This document shows positions 9,064 through 18,494 of a DNA stretch of 64,000 nt, piece after piece. The position numbers and the translations under genes were made by a program. The notes under the pieces are model-generated. The model saw only the letters and a program-made list of their open reading frames with translations, had not been told where the DNA came from and did not search any database. Position 1 is the first letter of the stretch; every line of letters starts with the position of its first letter. Origin of the DNA: Streptomyces wuyuanensis (GTDB lineage Bacteria; Actinomycetota; Actinomycetes; Streptomycetales; Streptomycetaceae); the NCBI RefSeq assembly GCF_900103455.1, contig NZ_FNHI01000033.1, positions 1-64,000 of the forward strand. The letters are read 5' to 3'.

Positions 9064-10248
9064 TCAGAGCCGGATCGGCAAATGACGGGGGCCACGAAGC
9101 ATGGCGTTCTGCCGGTAGGGAGGCGGGTCCTGGACCAGACTTGCTGTGCCGAGGTGGGGGAGCAGCGCGCCGAGCGCTGAGAGGGCCTCAACACGGGCGA
9201 GGGGTCCGCCGTAGCACAGGTGAATCCCGCTGCCGAAGCCGAGGTGCTGGTTGTCCGGGCGGGTGGGGTCGAACCGGTCGGGCTCGTGAAACCGCTCGGG
9301 GTCGCGGTTGCCCGATGCCAGCACCAGAACGACGGACGTGCCTTCGGGGATCGTGGTGCCGGCGACGCGGATGTCGGCGAGCGGGATGCGCTCGCGCATG
9401 TGGACCGGGGGCTCGAAGCGCAGCAGCTCCTCCACCGCTTGCGGCAGCAGGCCGGGATCGCGGCGCAGCTGGTCCAGATGCTCGGGTTGGCGCAGCAGGG
9501 TGAGGACGCCGTTGGTGATCAGGTTGACCGTGGTCTCATGGCCGGCGATGAGCAGTAGCACGGCGGTTTCCGCGAGTTCTTCCTGGCTGAGCCGCAGGGT
9601 CGGATCCGGCTCGTTGACGAAGGCGGAGAGCATGTCGTCGCCCGGCCGGCCGCGGCGCTGCTCGGCGAGGTTCACCAGGTACCCGCCCATCTCGATCCGC
9701 GCCTGATCGCCGGCCTTGTCCGTCTCGGTGGAGTCCTCTCCGGGCCTGACGTCGGCGGCTGCCACCAGAGCATCGGACCAGGCCCGGAACAGCGGCTCGT
9801 CCTCGGGCGGCACCCCGAGCAGGCGGCAGATCACCGTGACGGGCAGCGGGTAGGCGAAATCGTCGACCACGTCGATCTGCCGGCCCGCCTCGAAGGACTT
9901 CATCAGTTCCTTGGTGATCTCGTCGATCTCGCCGCGCATCGCGTCGACCCGGCCCGGGCTGTGCGGGGGGCCGAAGGGCCGCATGGCCAGGGTGCGCAGC
10001 CTGTGGTGCTCGGGGTCGTCGAGCCGCAGGAACGGCGGCTTGTGAGTCACCTCGCCGCGGGCGCGGGGATCGACACTCATTCGCGGGTCATGGAGCAGAT
10101 CGGCGATCGCGTGGTACGTGCCGACCAGGTAGCTGCCGTCCGTCTGACGCACCATGGGACCGGACTCGCGGAGTTCCGCGTACAGCGGGTAGGGGTTGGG
10201 GCGACTGGCGTAGTCGGTGATCCGTGCCAGCAAGGTCTCGGAGGCCAT
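9064..10248 (-). CDS. Cytochrome P450 (bacterial class I type)
   Basis: A 394-residue soluble P450. The I-helix AGHETT is at residues 235-240, the K-helix ExxR at 274-277 (EELLR), and the haem loop FGSGIHLCYG places the iron-ligating cysteine at about 345. It would oxidise a small organic substrate with electrons from the ferredoxin encoded upstream. The frame is open far upstream, but the ATG at 10248 gives the normal N-terminus. It is the last gene of a three-gene operon (ferredoxin, reductase, P450), 41 bases after the reductase. The substrate cannot be told. Confidence 0.9.
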   Translation of the reverse strand: MASETLLARITDYASRPNPYPLYAELRESGPMVRQTDGSYLVGTYHAIADLLHDPRMSVDPRARGEVTHKPPFLRLDDPEHHRLRTLAMRPFGPPHSPGRVDAMRGEIDEITKELMKSFEAGRQIDVVDDFAYPLPVTVICRLLGVPPEDEPLFRAWSDALVAAADVRPGEDSTETDKAGDQARIEMGGYLVNLAEQRRGRPGDDMLSAFVNEPDPTLRLSQEELAETAVLLLIAGHETTVNLITNGVLTLLRQPEHLDQLRRDPGLLPQAVEELLRFEPPVHMRERIPLADIRVAGTTIPEGTSVVLVLASGNRDPERFHEPDRFDPTRPDNQHLGFGSGIHLCYGGPLARVEALSALGALLPHLGTASLVQDPPPYRQNAMLRGPRHLPIRL

Positions 10249-10289
10249 GATGGCTCCTCGTGGTTGAGCGGGCGGTGGGTCAGTCTGGG

Positions 10290-11644
10290 CTACACCACCA
10301 TCAGCCGTCGATCGGGCAGGTGACCGGTGAGCGCGACGGTGGGGCCGTGAGACAGGCCCTTCGGATCGGGCACGTCGGACGGAATCGGGATGTCGGCCGC
10401 GATCGCACGGTCCTGGGCGCCGGCCGGGGGTGGGAACGGTGCTGCTGTCTCGATCAGGTGCCGGTAGTAGTCGAGCGACTTGGCCATGTCGACGGTGACC
10501 GCCGCGGTGACCCGGCCCTGGTAGCCGTAGACCATCGCCAGACGGCGCGCCTCCAGGGAGCCCTGGGCGATGACCACGTGGTCGGAGTAGGTGGGAACAC
10601 CCACCGATTTGATGTTGAGCCCGAACTGGGTCGACCAGAACGACGGGACGGCCAGGTGCGGGCGCTGCAGGGGCCCCGGATTGACCATGTTGTGGGCCGC
10701 CACCTCGGCCTGCCCGACGGCGTTTCCCCAGTGCTCCAGCGAGAGCATCTGGTAGCCGAACAGCGGGTGGGGGAAGCGGGAGACGTCCCCGGCCACGAAG
10801 ACGTCGTCGGTGACGATTCCGTACATGTTGAAGGCCCGGCATCCGGCGTCGCAGGCGATCCCGCGCGGGCCCGCCGCCAGACCGGACTCGGCCAGCCACT
10901 CGACGTTGCGGATCGCGCCCAACGCCACGACGCAGACGTCGGCGTCGACGCGGCTGCCGTCGGACAGTTCCGCACCGGTGAAGCTGCCGTTCCCGTGCAG
11001 GGCGGTGACTGTCACCCCAGTGCGCAGGTCCACGCCGTGGTTGCGCTGCATGACGGCCGCGAGCTTCGACAGAGTGCCACCGAGCGCGCCCACCAGGGGT
11101 GCGGGACCGCGTTCGGCGACCGTGACATCAAGGCCCCGTTCCCGGCAGGCCGAGGCGATCTCCGAACCGGTGAAGCCGCCGCCGATCACCAGCACGCGCT
11201 GCGGCCGGCGGCCAGCTGCTGGGCCAGTCCCCCGGCGTCCTCACGGGTGCGCAGGGTGAACACGCCGTCCAGGGCGGCTTCCTCCGGGTTGGGCCAGGGC
11301 CGCGCGCGGGTCCCCGTGGCGATCAGCAGCCGGTCGTAGGGCAGTGACTCGCCGTCCTCCAGCAGCACCTGCTTCCCGAGCAGGTCCACGCCGGTGGCAC
11401 GTACACCCAGCCGCCAGTCGGCGTCCGGGTCCCGGCGCATCGGCAGCCCGGTGGTGTCCGCCGTCGCCTGGCCGAGCAGCACCTGCTTGGACAGCGGCGG
11501 CCGGTCGTAGGGCGGGTGGGGCTCGTCCCCCACCACGGTCAGTGAGCCGGCGAAGCCCTCCTCGCGCAGCGCCTCGGCAGTCCTCAGCCCGGCGAGCGAC
11601 GCGCCGACGATGACGATACGGCCGTCCTTGAGGTCACCGGGCAC
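10290..11644 (-). pseudogene. Ferredoxin reductase with one frameshift
   Basis: A FAD-dependent pyridine nucleotide-disulfide type reductase in two frames. The first part (11644-11186, GTG start) has IVIVGASLAGLRTAEALRE, the FAD Rossmann motif, and ends at AAGRSACW. The second (from 11195) resumes with VLVIGGGFTGSEIA, the NADH Rossmann motif, and runs through FVAGDVSRF to the C-terminus. One missing base at about 11199-11202 accounts for the break. The repaired protein would be about 450 residues. It would pass electrons from NAD(P)H to the ferredoxin. Real mutation and sequencing error are equally possible. Confidence 0.8.
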
Positions 11645-11849
11645 CGCCGTTCACCTCCTCACCGAGGAGGATTGCCTGCACCGGGCATGCCGCCGCGGCC
11701 TGGCGCACACGCCCGACCTGGTCGTCGGGGACAGCGGTCGCGTACAGCAGTCCCTCCTCCCCGTGCAGCTCGAACACCTCCGGCGCGAGGAACACGCACT
11801 GCGCATAGCCCTGGCAGCGCGTGAGGTCGACAACGGTCCGCATCCTCAT
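11634..11849 (-). CDS. [3Fe-4S]-type ferredoxin
   Basis: A 71-residue ferredoxin. Cysteines 12, 18 and 55 (CQGYAQC and ACPVQAI) match the three-cysteine pattern of Streptomyces P450 ferredoxins carrying a 3Fe-4S cluster. It would shuttle electrons from the reductase to the P450. The start at 11849 follows GGAGGAAG by a short gap; an internal ATG at 11843 is the alternative. Its stop overlaps the reductase GTG start by 11 bases, showing translational coupling. It is the first gene of the operon. Confidence 0.88.
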   Translation of the reverse strand: MRMRTVVDLTRCQGYAQCVFLAPEVFELHGEEGLLYATAVPDDQVGRVRQAAAACPVQAILLGEEVNGGAR

Positions 11850-11967
11850 CACTTCCTCCGTTGTCTCACCCCCTCGTTTCCAGCATGGAGGCAGATGTGG
11901 ACGCCCGCACGGCGCGCGGCTGCGAGGGCTTCGGACGTGTGGAGGTCCCGCCACGGGAGGGCGGTGG

Positions 11968-12235
11968 TCAGCCCAGTGCGCGGTCGTGGTTGAAGGCGGC
12001 GCTGACAAGGGCGAGATGAGTGAATGCCCGTGAAAGGTGCCCAGTTGCTCGCCGATGTGGCTGATCTCCTCGGCGTACAGGCCGAGATGGTTGGCGTGGG
12101 TGAGCATCTTCTCGACGGCCGAACGGCTTCGTCCAGGCGCCCGGTACGGGTGAGGGCCTCGACACACCCGAACGAGCAGACCGCTGCGCAGGCCATGCGG
12201 GTGGCGCGTTCGACGGCCACTGGGCACACCGGATG
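11968..12235 (-). pseudogene. 3' end of a GH15 glucoamylase-like gene (copy 1)
   Basis: Several frames read together give ...ALTRTGRLDEAV, EKMLTHANHLGLYAEEI, GEQLGTF and AFTHLALVSAAFNHDRALG with a stop at 11968. These are the last helices of the (alpha/alpha)6 barrel of family 15 glycoside hydrolases. At least two frame changes occur, one being a single-base loss after GEQLGTF relative to the second copy at 19664. The rest of the gene is absent. The two copies lie 7.7 kb apart in the same orientation. Confidence 0.6.
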
Positions 12236-12390
12236 CTACGGCTGATCGCGGCGAGGACCTCGAACAGTTCGACGGGGCCCCGTCGGCGACGCAGTGGCTT
12301 GGGCCTGCTGAGCGTCGTCCGGGCAGTCCCGACGTGTGTTCTCGCGGTCGCCGTCGGCCGTGCGGGCCACCGTCCGCCGCCTCGATATTT

Positions 12391-12405
12391 CCATACAATG
12401 TATGG
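12391..12405. promoter_or_regulatory. 15-bp palindromic operator upstream of secreted protein
   Basis: CCATACAATGTATGG is a perfect palindrome around a central base. It is one of eight sites of consensus CCRTACRNYGTAYGG in the window. It lies 124 bases before the start of the small secreted protein at 12529 and is a probable binding site for the TetR proteins at 14128 and 19852. Confidence 0.65.
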
Positions 12406-12528
12406 TAACCCTGGAGAGGGCCTTCCGTGCGCCGCATGGAAAGGCCTGCTCCCATCAACGCCAGGCGCCTCACCTCGCCTGCACAACCCGCCGCCGGTGC
12501 AGATCGCACCAGCTGGGAAGGAAACACC

Positions 12529-12924
12529 TTGAAGAAGCACACGAACCGCATCGCCGTCACCGCTTCCTCCGTGGTGGCCGCGGGTGTCGCCGCTCTCGGT
12601 GCCGGGGGCACCGCTTCGGCCGCGACTCCTGCCTCCGCGTACGTCCAGCGTCCGGCCGTCAGTGTCAATGCCGACGACTACCGCTGGGACCACGGTGTCG
12701 GCTACCTGCTCGAGCAGGGGTACTCCTGGGACGAAAGCCGTGGCCTGCACAAGGACGGCCCCTTCAGCGATTCGGCCCGCCATGGACGCGATGGCCACTT
12801 CTGCCGCTGGGACGGCGAGGAGCGTGGCTGGAAGTGCGACAGGTCGTACCGGCACGACGGGAACCGCTACGAGCACGACAGTCGGGACCGGCACCACAAC
12901 GACGGGAACCACGGTGACCGGTGA
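12529..12924 (+). CDS. Small secreted protein with ADD motif
   Basis: A 131-residue protein with a Sec signal peptide: basic start (KKHTNR), hydrophobic core (about 9-27, VTASSVVAAGVAALGAGG) and a likely cleavage after TASAA. The mature part holds QRPAVSVNADDYRWD and then many Asp, His, Arg and Trp residues, so it is strongly hydrophilic. The family is unknown. The paralog at 29493 shares the signal peptide style and QRP-V-V-ADD. The TTG at 12529 is chosen because AAGGA precedes it by six bases and the protein then begins right at the signal peptide. A palindromic operator lies upstream. Confidence 0.7.
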   Translation: MKKHTNRIAVTASSVVAAGVAALGAGGTASAATPASAYVQRPAVSVNADDYRWDHGVGYLLEQGYSWDESRGLHKDGPFSDSARHGRDGHFCRWDGEERGWKCDRSYRHDGNRYEHDSRDRHHNDGNHGDR

Positions 12925-13148
12925 GCCGGATGCCGCTGTCGCCCTTGGGCCCGGGCCGTGCACCTGCCGACCGGGACACCGAAGTCGCGAACCCGCTCGC
13001 GGAAAGCTGAGAGAGGGCCTCCCAACTTGCCTGCGGAATAGATCTGTTGTATGCCCGTTCGTCCGCTGTTGCCGGACGAAGGATTCGGGCACGGTCTCCA
13101 CCGCGGCACGCCGACCTCTGACCACCATGCACCGAAGAAGAGGAACCC

Positions 13149-13478
13149 ATGTCCCAGTACCAGCTTCGTGTCTACACACTGTGCAGCGCCAAGGCGCTCA
13201 TCGCCTACGGGAACGTCTGGGCCAAGCACATTCCCGGTCTGGCCAAGCACCGGATCACCACACACGGCGTCTGGACGGTGGCAGCGGCTCCCGGGAGTGG
13301 GGCACCCCAGCTGTGCGCCCTCGTTTCCTACAGGGACACCGACGACATACAGGAGCGGCTGCAGGCGTACCTGGCCAGCCCTGAGTTCCACGCTGACATG
13401 GAAGGCTTCGACGTCAGCCAGATCGTCGACGTCTCCGAGTCCGTACTGACGCCCACCCCCGACTCACCCTTGCGGTGA
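13149..13478 (+). CDS. NIPSNAP family protein
   Basis: A 109-residue dimeric alpha-beta barrel protein of the NIPSNAP type, with YQLRVYTLCSAKALIAYGNV at the start and SPEFHADMEGFD near the end. Such small proteins appear near redox and catabolic enzymes, and their biochemical role is usually unknown. The start has GAAGAAGAGGAACCC just upstream. It sits between the secreted protein and the CYP102 regulator and could belong to the same functional block. Confidence 0.7.
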   Translation: MSQYQLRVYTLCSAKALIAYGNVWAKHIPGLAKHRITTHGVWTVAAAPGSGAPQLCALVSYRDTDDIQERLQAYLASPEFHADMEGFDVSQIVDVSESVLTPTPDSPLR

Positions 13479-14127
13479 CAGGGGGCCGAGCCTCGAAACG
13501 ACTCGCCCGGGGAAAGCCTCGCCGAAGCCCCGAATGCACCAAGGAGGCCGGTCCCCGGCCGGGCCGTTGCCGCGCAAGAGCCCTCGACGCTCCACGGCTG
13601 GCCGGCAGCTTCGGGCGTGCCGCCGGTACGGTCCACATCACCTATTCTCCCGGCGCGGTCCCCAGCTCGGTGGTCAGTGATCCCGACGGCACGGAGCGGT
13701 CCGGGCGCGCAGGCCGTGAGGGCGCCCGGGGCTCGGTCCCGAGCATCCCGTCGACCGACTGCCCATGCGTGAACCGGACGGCTGCGGTTCCTGGGACCGT
13801 ACGAAGCCGGGAACCGCGCAGACCACCCAGGCGAGCGAACCGGCGGCAAGGGTGAGCGCGAGGCGGCCTGGGATGTCGGCGAAGGCGCGGCGACGGCGAC
13901 GAACGCGACGGGACGACGTGGCCCGGAGCGCCTGTCCGGATGGCCTCGCGCACGAGTGTGTGGGCAGCGGCGAGGTGGGCCGTCACAGCACCCCGGACCG
14001 CGTTGCTGCTGGGGGCCGCGGTCCCCGGAGCCACCGCTCAGGACCATGCCGAGCACCGCACGGGCCAGGGCACGGGGCCGGCCGTGCCCGTGGAGCGCGT
14101 ACGTGGATCTGCCCACGTCGTACGCCA
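13479..14127. other. No recognisable gene
   Basis: About 650 bases between the NIPSNAP gene and the end of a TetR gene. A minus-strand open frame at 13642-14034 exists but has arginine- and proline-rich composition and no family signature. I see no promoter, RNA or repeat here. Confidence 0.5.
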
Positions 14128-14916
14128 TCAGGTCGACTCGGCGCACAGCCGGCAGGACGGGGCCGGGCCCGGCCATCGCGAGCCGGACACTGATTGCTGC
14201 CTGGGGACAAAGACCGGCTCGCCCGACCGCGGGCCTGCCTCAGCCGCAACGCCTCGGCCGGCGCCCTGGCGGTCACCATCGGTGAGGCGGCTGTCCAGGC
14301 CCGTGATGATCGTGTCCAGCACCAGGCGGAACATGCGGTCCTCCTCCTCGGGGCCTGTGTTCGGGGGCCCTTCCTCGCCGGCGGCGGGGGCGGTGGGCTC
14401 GAGGTTCGACCACTGGTGGAGCGCGCCGTTGAGCTCGGCGATGAGGACACCGATGACGACGGCGCACATGAGAGCAGCGACCTGCCGGACCTCCGAGTGC
14501 GGTACCCCTGCGGCGTCCAGCGTCCTGGTGAGCGCCGCCCAGAACGGGTCTTCGGGCTGGATGAAGTCCGGCTGGCTGAACGAGTAGGCCATGAGGTTGG
14601 GGTGGCGGTGCGCCAGCGTCCGGAAATCCGTCGCGAGCAGACGTATGCGCTCCTGCCAGGGAGCGTCCTCCAGAGTCACGGTGCGGAACTGGGCGCCGAC
14701 CATCCTCGCCACGCCGCGTAGCAGGGCCTCCTTGTTCGGGAGGTGGTGGTACAGCGACATCGGGTTCGCGTCCAGGGCGGTCGCGAGTCTGCGCATGGTG
14801 AGCGCCTCGACCCCCTCCGCGTCGATGAGCCGCAGGGCGGCGGCATGGATTCCGGCCTCGGTCAGAGGCACGTCCCTCTTCCTTGTGCCCCGTGGGGGAC
14901 GCTTCTCCTTTGACAT
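14128..14916 (-). CDS. TetR-family regulator, probably leaderless
   Basis: A 262-residue regulator. PRGTRKRDVPLTEAGIHAAA leads into an HTH (about 15-65, RRLATALDANPMSLYHHLPN); the rest is the TetR_C-type ligand domain. The first 210 residues match the protein at 19852 throughout; the last 50 form an arginine-rich extension absent from it. No Shine-Dalgarno precedes the ATG at 14916. Instead TACCGT ends seven bases before the ATG, fitting a -10 box and a leaderless transcript, and a palindromic operator covers the start codon. It faces the CYP102 gene and probably represses it and itself. Confidence 0.85.
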   Translation of the reverse strand: MSKEKRPPRGTRKRDVPLTEAGIHAAALRLIDAEGVEALTMRRLATALDANPMSLYHHLPNKEALLRGVARMVGAQFRTVTLEDAPWQERIRLLATDFRTLAHRHPNLMAYSFSQPDFIQPEDPFWAALTRTLDAAGVPHSEVRQVAALMCAVVIGVLIAELNGALHQWSNLEPTAPAAGEEGPPNTGPEEEDRMFRLVLDTIITGLDSRLTDGDRQGAGRGVAAEAGPRSGEPVFVPRQQSVSGSRWPGPAPSCRLCAEST

Positions 14917-14950
14917 ACGACGTACGGTATCGGTTTCGTACGGCGTACGG
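14913..14950. promoter_or_regulatory. Two operators at the TetR promoter
   Basis: Sites 14913-14927 (ACATACGACGTACGG) and 14936-14950 (TCGTACGGCGTACGG), centres 23 bp apart. The first covers the ATG of the TetR gene and its presumed transcription start; the second lies between the presumed -10 and -35. Binding should block transcription of the regulator directly. Confidence 0.65.
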
Positions 14951-15013
14951 AAATGAGCTCCGCCACACGGCGACGGAGTGGCCGCTTCGGCCGGTCGGGG
15001 TTGCGCTCGCTTT

Positions 15014-15051
15014 CCGTACGGCGTACGGTATCAATTCCATACGGCGTATGT
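15014..15051. promoter_or_regulatory. Two operators at the CYP102 promoter
   Basis: Sites 15014-15028 (CCGTACGGCGTACGG, a perfect palindrome) and 15037-15051 (CCATACGGCGTATGT), centres again 23 bp apart. They lie 63-100 bases before the CYP102 start codon, where its promoter should be. Together with the pair at 14913-14950 they make a four-site array between divergent genes. Confidence 0.65.
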
Positions 15052-15113
15052 TTCTGTGGGGCAGCACGGCATCGACCGGCGCCCTTGCTCATCCCTCCAC
15101 AAAGGAGCAAGCC

Positions 15114-18100
15114 ATGACCACGTCATCCGCGAACGACCTCCGCCCCATCCGGTCCCCGCGCGGGATACCCCTGCTCGGCCACACGCCGCAGATCCCCGGC
15201 ACCAATCCGGTGGAGTACTTCGGCGAGCTGTCCAAGCAATTCCCCGAGGGCCTGTACGGCATGGACATCGCCGGCATCGAGCAGGTCTTCGTCTACGACC
15301 CGGACCTGGTGGCCGAGGTCTGCGACGAGACACGGTTCTTCAAGCAGATCGAGAAGACGCCGCTGGAGCACGTCCGGGACTACACGGGGGCGGGCCTGTT
15401 CACGGCCCACCAGCGCGAGGAGGAGTGGGCCATGGCACATCGGATCCTCCTTCCGGCCTTCAGCCAGCGCGCCATGAAGAACTACTACGGGCAGATGCTG
15501 GAGATCGCCCAGAACCTGGTGGGCAAGTGGGAGCACAGGGAGGGGCAGCCGGTCAATATCACCGACGACTACACCCGGCTCACCCTGGACACCATCGCCC
15601 TTACGGGGTTCGGCTACCGGTTCGACTCTTTCGCCGACGAGGAGCTGCACCCCTTCCTCAACGCGCTTCTGGAGGCGCTGATCGAGTCGCTGCGGCGCTC
15701 CCAGGAGCTGCCGGTGATGACCAAGCTCCGCAAGGCCGACGCCAAGAGGTACGGCGAGAACATCCGGCTGATGCAGGACCTGGTCGGCAGTGTGATCAAG
15801 GAGCGCCACGAGGGCAGGGGCAGCGCCGAGGAAGACCTGCTGGGTCTGATGCTTGAAGCGACCGACCCGGAGACCGGCGAACGGCTGTACGACGACAATG
15901 TCCGTGACCAGGTGGTGACGTTCCTGATCGCCGGTCACGAGACCACCAGCGGCCTGCTGTCGTTCGCCACGTACTCGCTGATGCGCAACCCGCACGTGCT
16001 GGCCCAGGCCTACGCCGAGGTGGACCGCCTGCTGCCCGGCGACACCGTCCCGGACTACGACACGATCATGCAGCTGGATGTCATCCCGCGCATCCTGGAG
16101 GAGACCCTGCGCCTGTGGGCTCCCATCCCGGCGATCTCCAAGGCGCCGCTGGAGGACACCGTCATCGGTGACCGCTACGAGCTGAAGAAGGGAACACGGG
16201 TCAACCTCCTCATGGGCCCGCTGCACACCCACCCCAAGGCGTGGGACCGGCCGCACGAGTTCGACATCGACCGGTGGCTGCCTGAGAACCGGGTCCAGCA
16301 GCACCCGCACGCCTACAAGCCGTTCGGCAACGGCGTGCGTGCTTGCATCGGCCGGCAGTTCGCGCTGACCGAGGCCCGCCTGGCCCTCGCGCTGGCGCTG
16401 CAGAAGTTCAAGTTCTCCGACCCGAACGACTACAAGATGGACGTGCGGGAAGCGCTGACCCGCAAGCCCGGCGACTTCAACCTCGTTGTGCGGACCCGCC
16501 AGGATCACGAGCGGACCGTGTTCGGCCCGATGGACCTGAAAGGCGACGACGACCAGCGATCGGCCACGGTCAGCGGTGTCGGGGTGAACCTGACCATCGC
16601 GTACGGCTCCAGCCTGGGCAGCTGTGAGGACCTGGCGCGCACCATCGCCGACCGCAGTGAGCGCTCCGGTTTCGGCACCACGCTGACCAGCCTGGACGAG
16701 CTGGGCGACAATCTGCCCACCGAGGGTCTGCTCGTCGTCGTGGCCGCCAGTTACAACGGCAAGGCCCCCGACAACGCCCAGCGCTTCGACGATCTGCTCG
16801 CCGCCGGACTGCCCGAGGGCTCACTGGCGAACGTGCGGTACGCGCTGCTGGGTGCCGGCAACACTCAGTGGGTGGCCACCTATCAGGCCTTCCCCAAGCG
16901 GATCGAGGAAGGCCTGCTGGCCGCCGGCGCCACCCCCGTCGTCGAGCGCGGCATCGCGGACGCCGCCGGTGACTTCGACGGCATGGCCACGCGGTGGATG
17001 GACACCCTGTGGGCCACTCTGGCCGAGGAGTACGCCGCCGACACCTCCCAGGCCAGCGGCCCCCGCTACCAGGTCCAGCTGCTCACCGAGGCGGACGTGC
17101 GCCCCGCCATCGTCTCCGAGCAGGCGTACCCGCTCACCGTGGTGACCAACGACGAGCTCGTGGCCGACGCGACCGGCCTGTGGGACTTCAGCATCGAGCC
17201 GCCGCGCCCGTCCGCGAAGTCCATAACCTTCGAGCTGCCCGAGGGCGTCACCTACGACACCGGCAACCACCTGGCCGTCTTCGCCAAGAACGAACTCGCT
17301 CTGGTGGAGCGCGCCCTGAGGCGGCTCGGCGTCGACTACGACCAGGTGCTCCGGCTCGACCAGCCAGCCGGTGGCCGCACCCACCTGCCGGTCGGCACCC
17401 CGGTCACCGCCGGCCTGCTGCTCACCGAGTTCCTGGAGCTGCAGGACGTGGCCACCCGCTCCCAGATACAGACGCTCGCCGAGCACACCGAGTGCCCGTG
17501 GACCCGGCCGCAGCTGCAGGCGTACACGGCCGACACCCAGGAGGCCGAGGAGCGCTACCAGAAGGAGATCCTCGGCAAGCGCATCTCGGTGCTGGGCCTG
17601 CTGGAGCGCTTCGCGGCAGTCGAACTGCCGCTGGCGGTCTTCCTGGAGATGATGGGCCCCATCCGTCCCCGCTTCTACTCCATCTCCTCCGCCCCGTCGG
17701 CCAACCCGCGCCACGTACGCCTGACCGTCGGCCTGCTGGAGGGCCCGGCCCTGTCCGGCGACGGCCAGTACCGCGGCACCTGCTCCTCCTACATCGCAGG
17801 CCTCGAGCCCGGTGACGTCGTCTACGGCTACGTCCGCGTGCCCTCCCCGACCTTCGCCCCGCCCGCCGACCCTGCCACGCCGCTGATCCTCATCGGCCCC
17901 GGCACCGGCATCGCGCCACTGCGCGGCTTCCTGGAAGAGCGGGCGACACAGCACGCGAACGGCACCCGGGTGGGCCTGTCCCAGGTCTTCGTCGGCTGCC
18001 GCCACCCGGAGCACGACTACTTCTACCGCCAGGAGATGCAGGACTGGCAGCAGGTCGGCATCGCCCAGGTGCACACCGCCTACTCCGCGGTGACCGGCCA

Positions 18101-18335
18101 CCCCGCCCGGTTCGTGCAGAACGCCATCGCGAACGCCGCAGACACCGTGTGGCAGGCCATCCAGGACGGCGCGTACATCTACGTCTGCGGTGACGGCCGC
18201 CGCATGGCCCCCGCCGTCCGCGAGGCCCTCGCCGCCATCTACCGCCAGAACACCGGCAGCGACGACGAGACCGCCCAGCAGTGGCTCGCCCAGCTCGAAG
18301 CGGACGAGCGCTACCAGCAGGACGTCTTCGCCTGA
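15114..18335 (+). CDS. Self-sufficient CYP102-type P450-reductase fusion
   Basis: A 1073-residue natural fusion like P450 BM3. The P450 domain (about 1-470) has AGHETT at 273-278, ExxR at 330-333 and the haem loop FGNGVRACIG with Cys411. The FMN flavodoxin domain starts at about 490 (TIAYGSSLGSCEDLA). The FAD domain has RPRFYSISSAP (about 850) and the NADPH domain has GPGTGIAPLRGF (about 928). The family hydroxylates or epoxidises fatty acids and similar chains near the omega end using NADPH. AAAGGAG precedes the ATG at 15114 by six bases; the longer open frame upstream crosses the promoter and is discarded. Four palindromic operators and a divergent TetR gene indicate inducible control. Confidence 0.95.
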   Translation: MTTSSANDLRPIRSPRGIPLLGHTPQIPGTNPVEYFGELSKQFPEGLYGMDIAGIEQVFVYDPDLVAEVCDETRFFKQIEKTPLEHVRDYTGAGLFTAHQREEEWAMAHRILLPAFSQRAMKNYYGQMLEIAQNLVGKWEHREGQPVNITDDYTRLTLDTIALTGFGYRFDSFADEELHPFLNALLEALIESLRRSQELPVMTKLRKADAKRYGENIRLMQDLVGSVIKERHEGRGSAEEDLLGLMLEATDPETGERLYDDNVRDQVVTFLIAGHETTSGLLSFATYSLMRNPHVLAQAYAEVDRLLPGDTVPDYDTIMQLDVIPRILEETLRLWAPIPAISKAPLEDTVIGDRYELKKGTRVNLLMGPLHTHPKAWDRPHEFDIDRWLPENRVQQHPHAYKPFGNGVRACIGRQFALTEARLALALALQKFKFSDPNDYKMDVREALTRKPGDFNLVVRTRQDHERTVFGPMDLKGDDDQRSATVSGVGVNLTIAYGSSLGSCEDLARTIADRSERSGFGTTLTSLDELGDNLPTEGLLVVVAASYNGKAPDNAQRFDDLLAAGLPEGSLANVRYALLGAGNTQWVATYQAFPKRIEEGLLAAGATPVVERGIADAAGDFDGMATRWMDTLWATLAEEYAADTSQASGPRYQVQLLTEADVRPAIVSEQAYPLTVVTNDELVADATGLWDFSIEPPRPSAKSITFELPEGVTYDTGNHLAVFAKNELALVERALRRLGVDYDQVLRLDQPAGGRTHLPVGTPVTAGLLLTEFLELQDVATRSQIQTLAEHTECPWTRPQLQAYTADTQEAEERYQKEILGKRISVLGLLERFAAVELPLAVFLEMMGPIRPRFYSISSAPSANPRHVRLTVGLLEGPALSGDGQYRGTCSSYIAGLEPGDVVYGYVRVPSPTFAPPADPATPLILIGPGTGIAPLRGFLEERATQHANGTRVGLSQVFVGCRHPEHDYFYRQEMQDWQQVGIAQVHTAYSAVTGHPARFVQNAIANAADTVWQAIQDGAYIYVCGDGRRMAPAVREALAAIYRQNTGSDDETAQQWLAQLEADERYQQDVFA

Positions 18336-18371
18336 CCGTCGCACGCCGTCAAGGCGCGCCGACCCCAGCCG

Positions 18372-18415
18372 CCGGGAGGCGTGCGGACGTCCTGCCTCCC
18401 CCGCACGTCTCCCGG
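18372..18415 (+). terminator. 15-bp hairpin between CYP102 and dehydrogenase
   Basis: Arms 18372-18386 and 18401-18415 pair over 15 positions (one G-U) with a 14-base loop. No T tract follows. It sits in the 159-base gap between the two genes and may end or attenuate the CYP102 transcript, or stabilise its 3' end. Confidence 0.5.
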
Positions 18416-18494
18416 CCCCACCAGCCATTCAGACACCCCATGGCACCCATGGCCCGAACCACCGGGCCGTGCCGCTCACAGAAAGCAGATCACC

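Noticed and set aside
9064..10899. A 611-residue version of the P450 gene
   Set aside because: The extra 200 residues upstream of 10248 overlap the reductase gene in another frame and are Arg/Gly-rich, unlike any P450 N-terminus.
13642..14034. A 130-residue minus-strand open frame between NIPSNAP and TetR genes
   Set aside because: No family signature, no ribosome binding site and skewed Arg/Pro composition.
16821..18428. A 535-residue open frame opposite the CYP102 gene
   Set aside because: It is the antisense shadow of a well-supported P450-reductase gene. It is rich in Gly, Ala and Arg, with no family signature.
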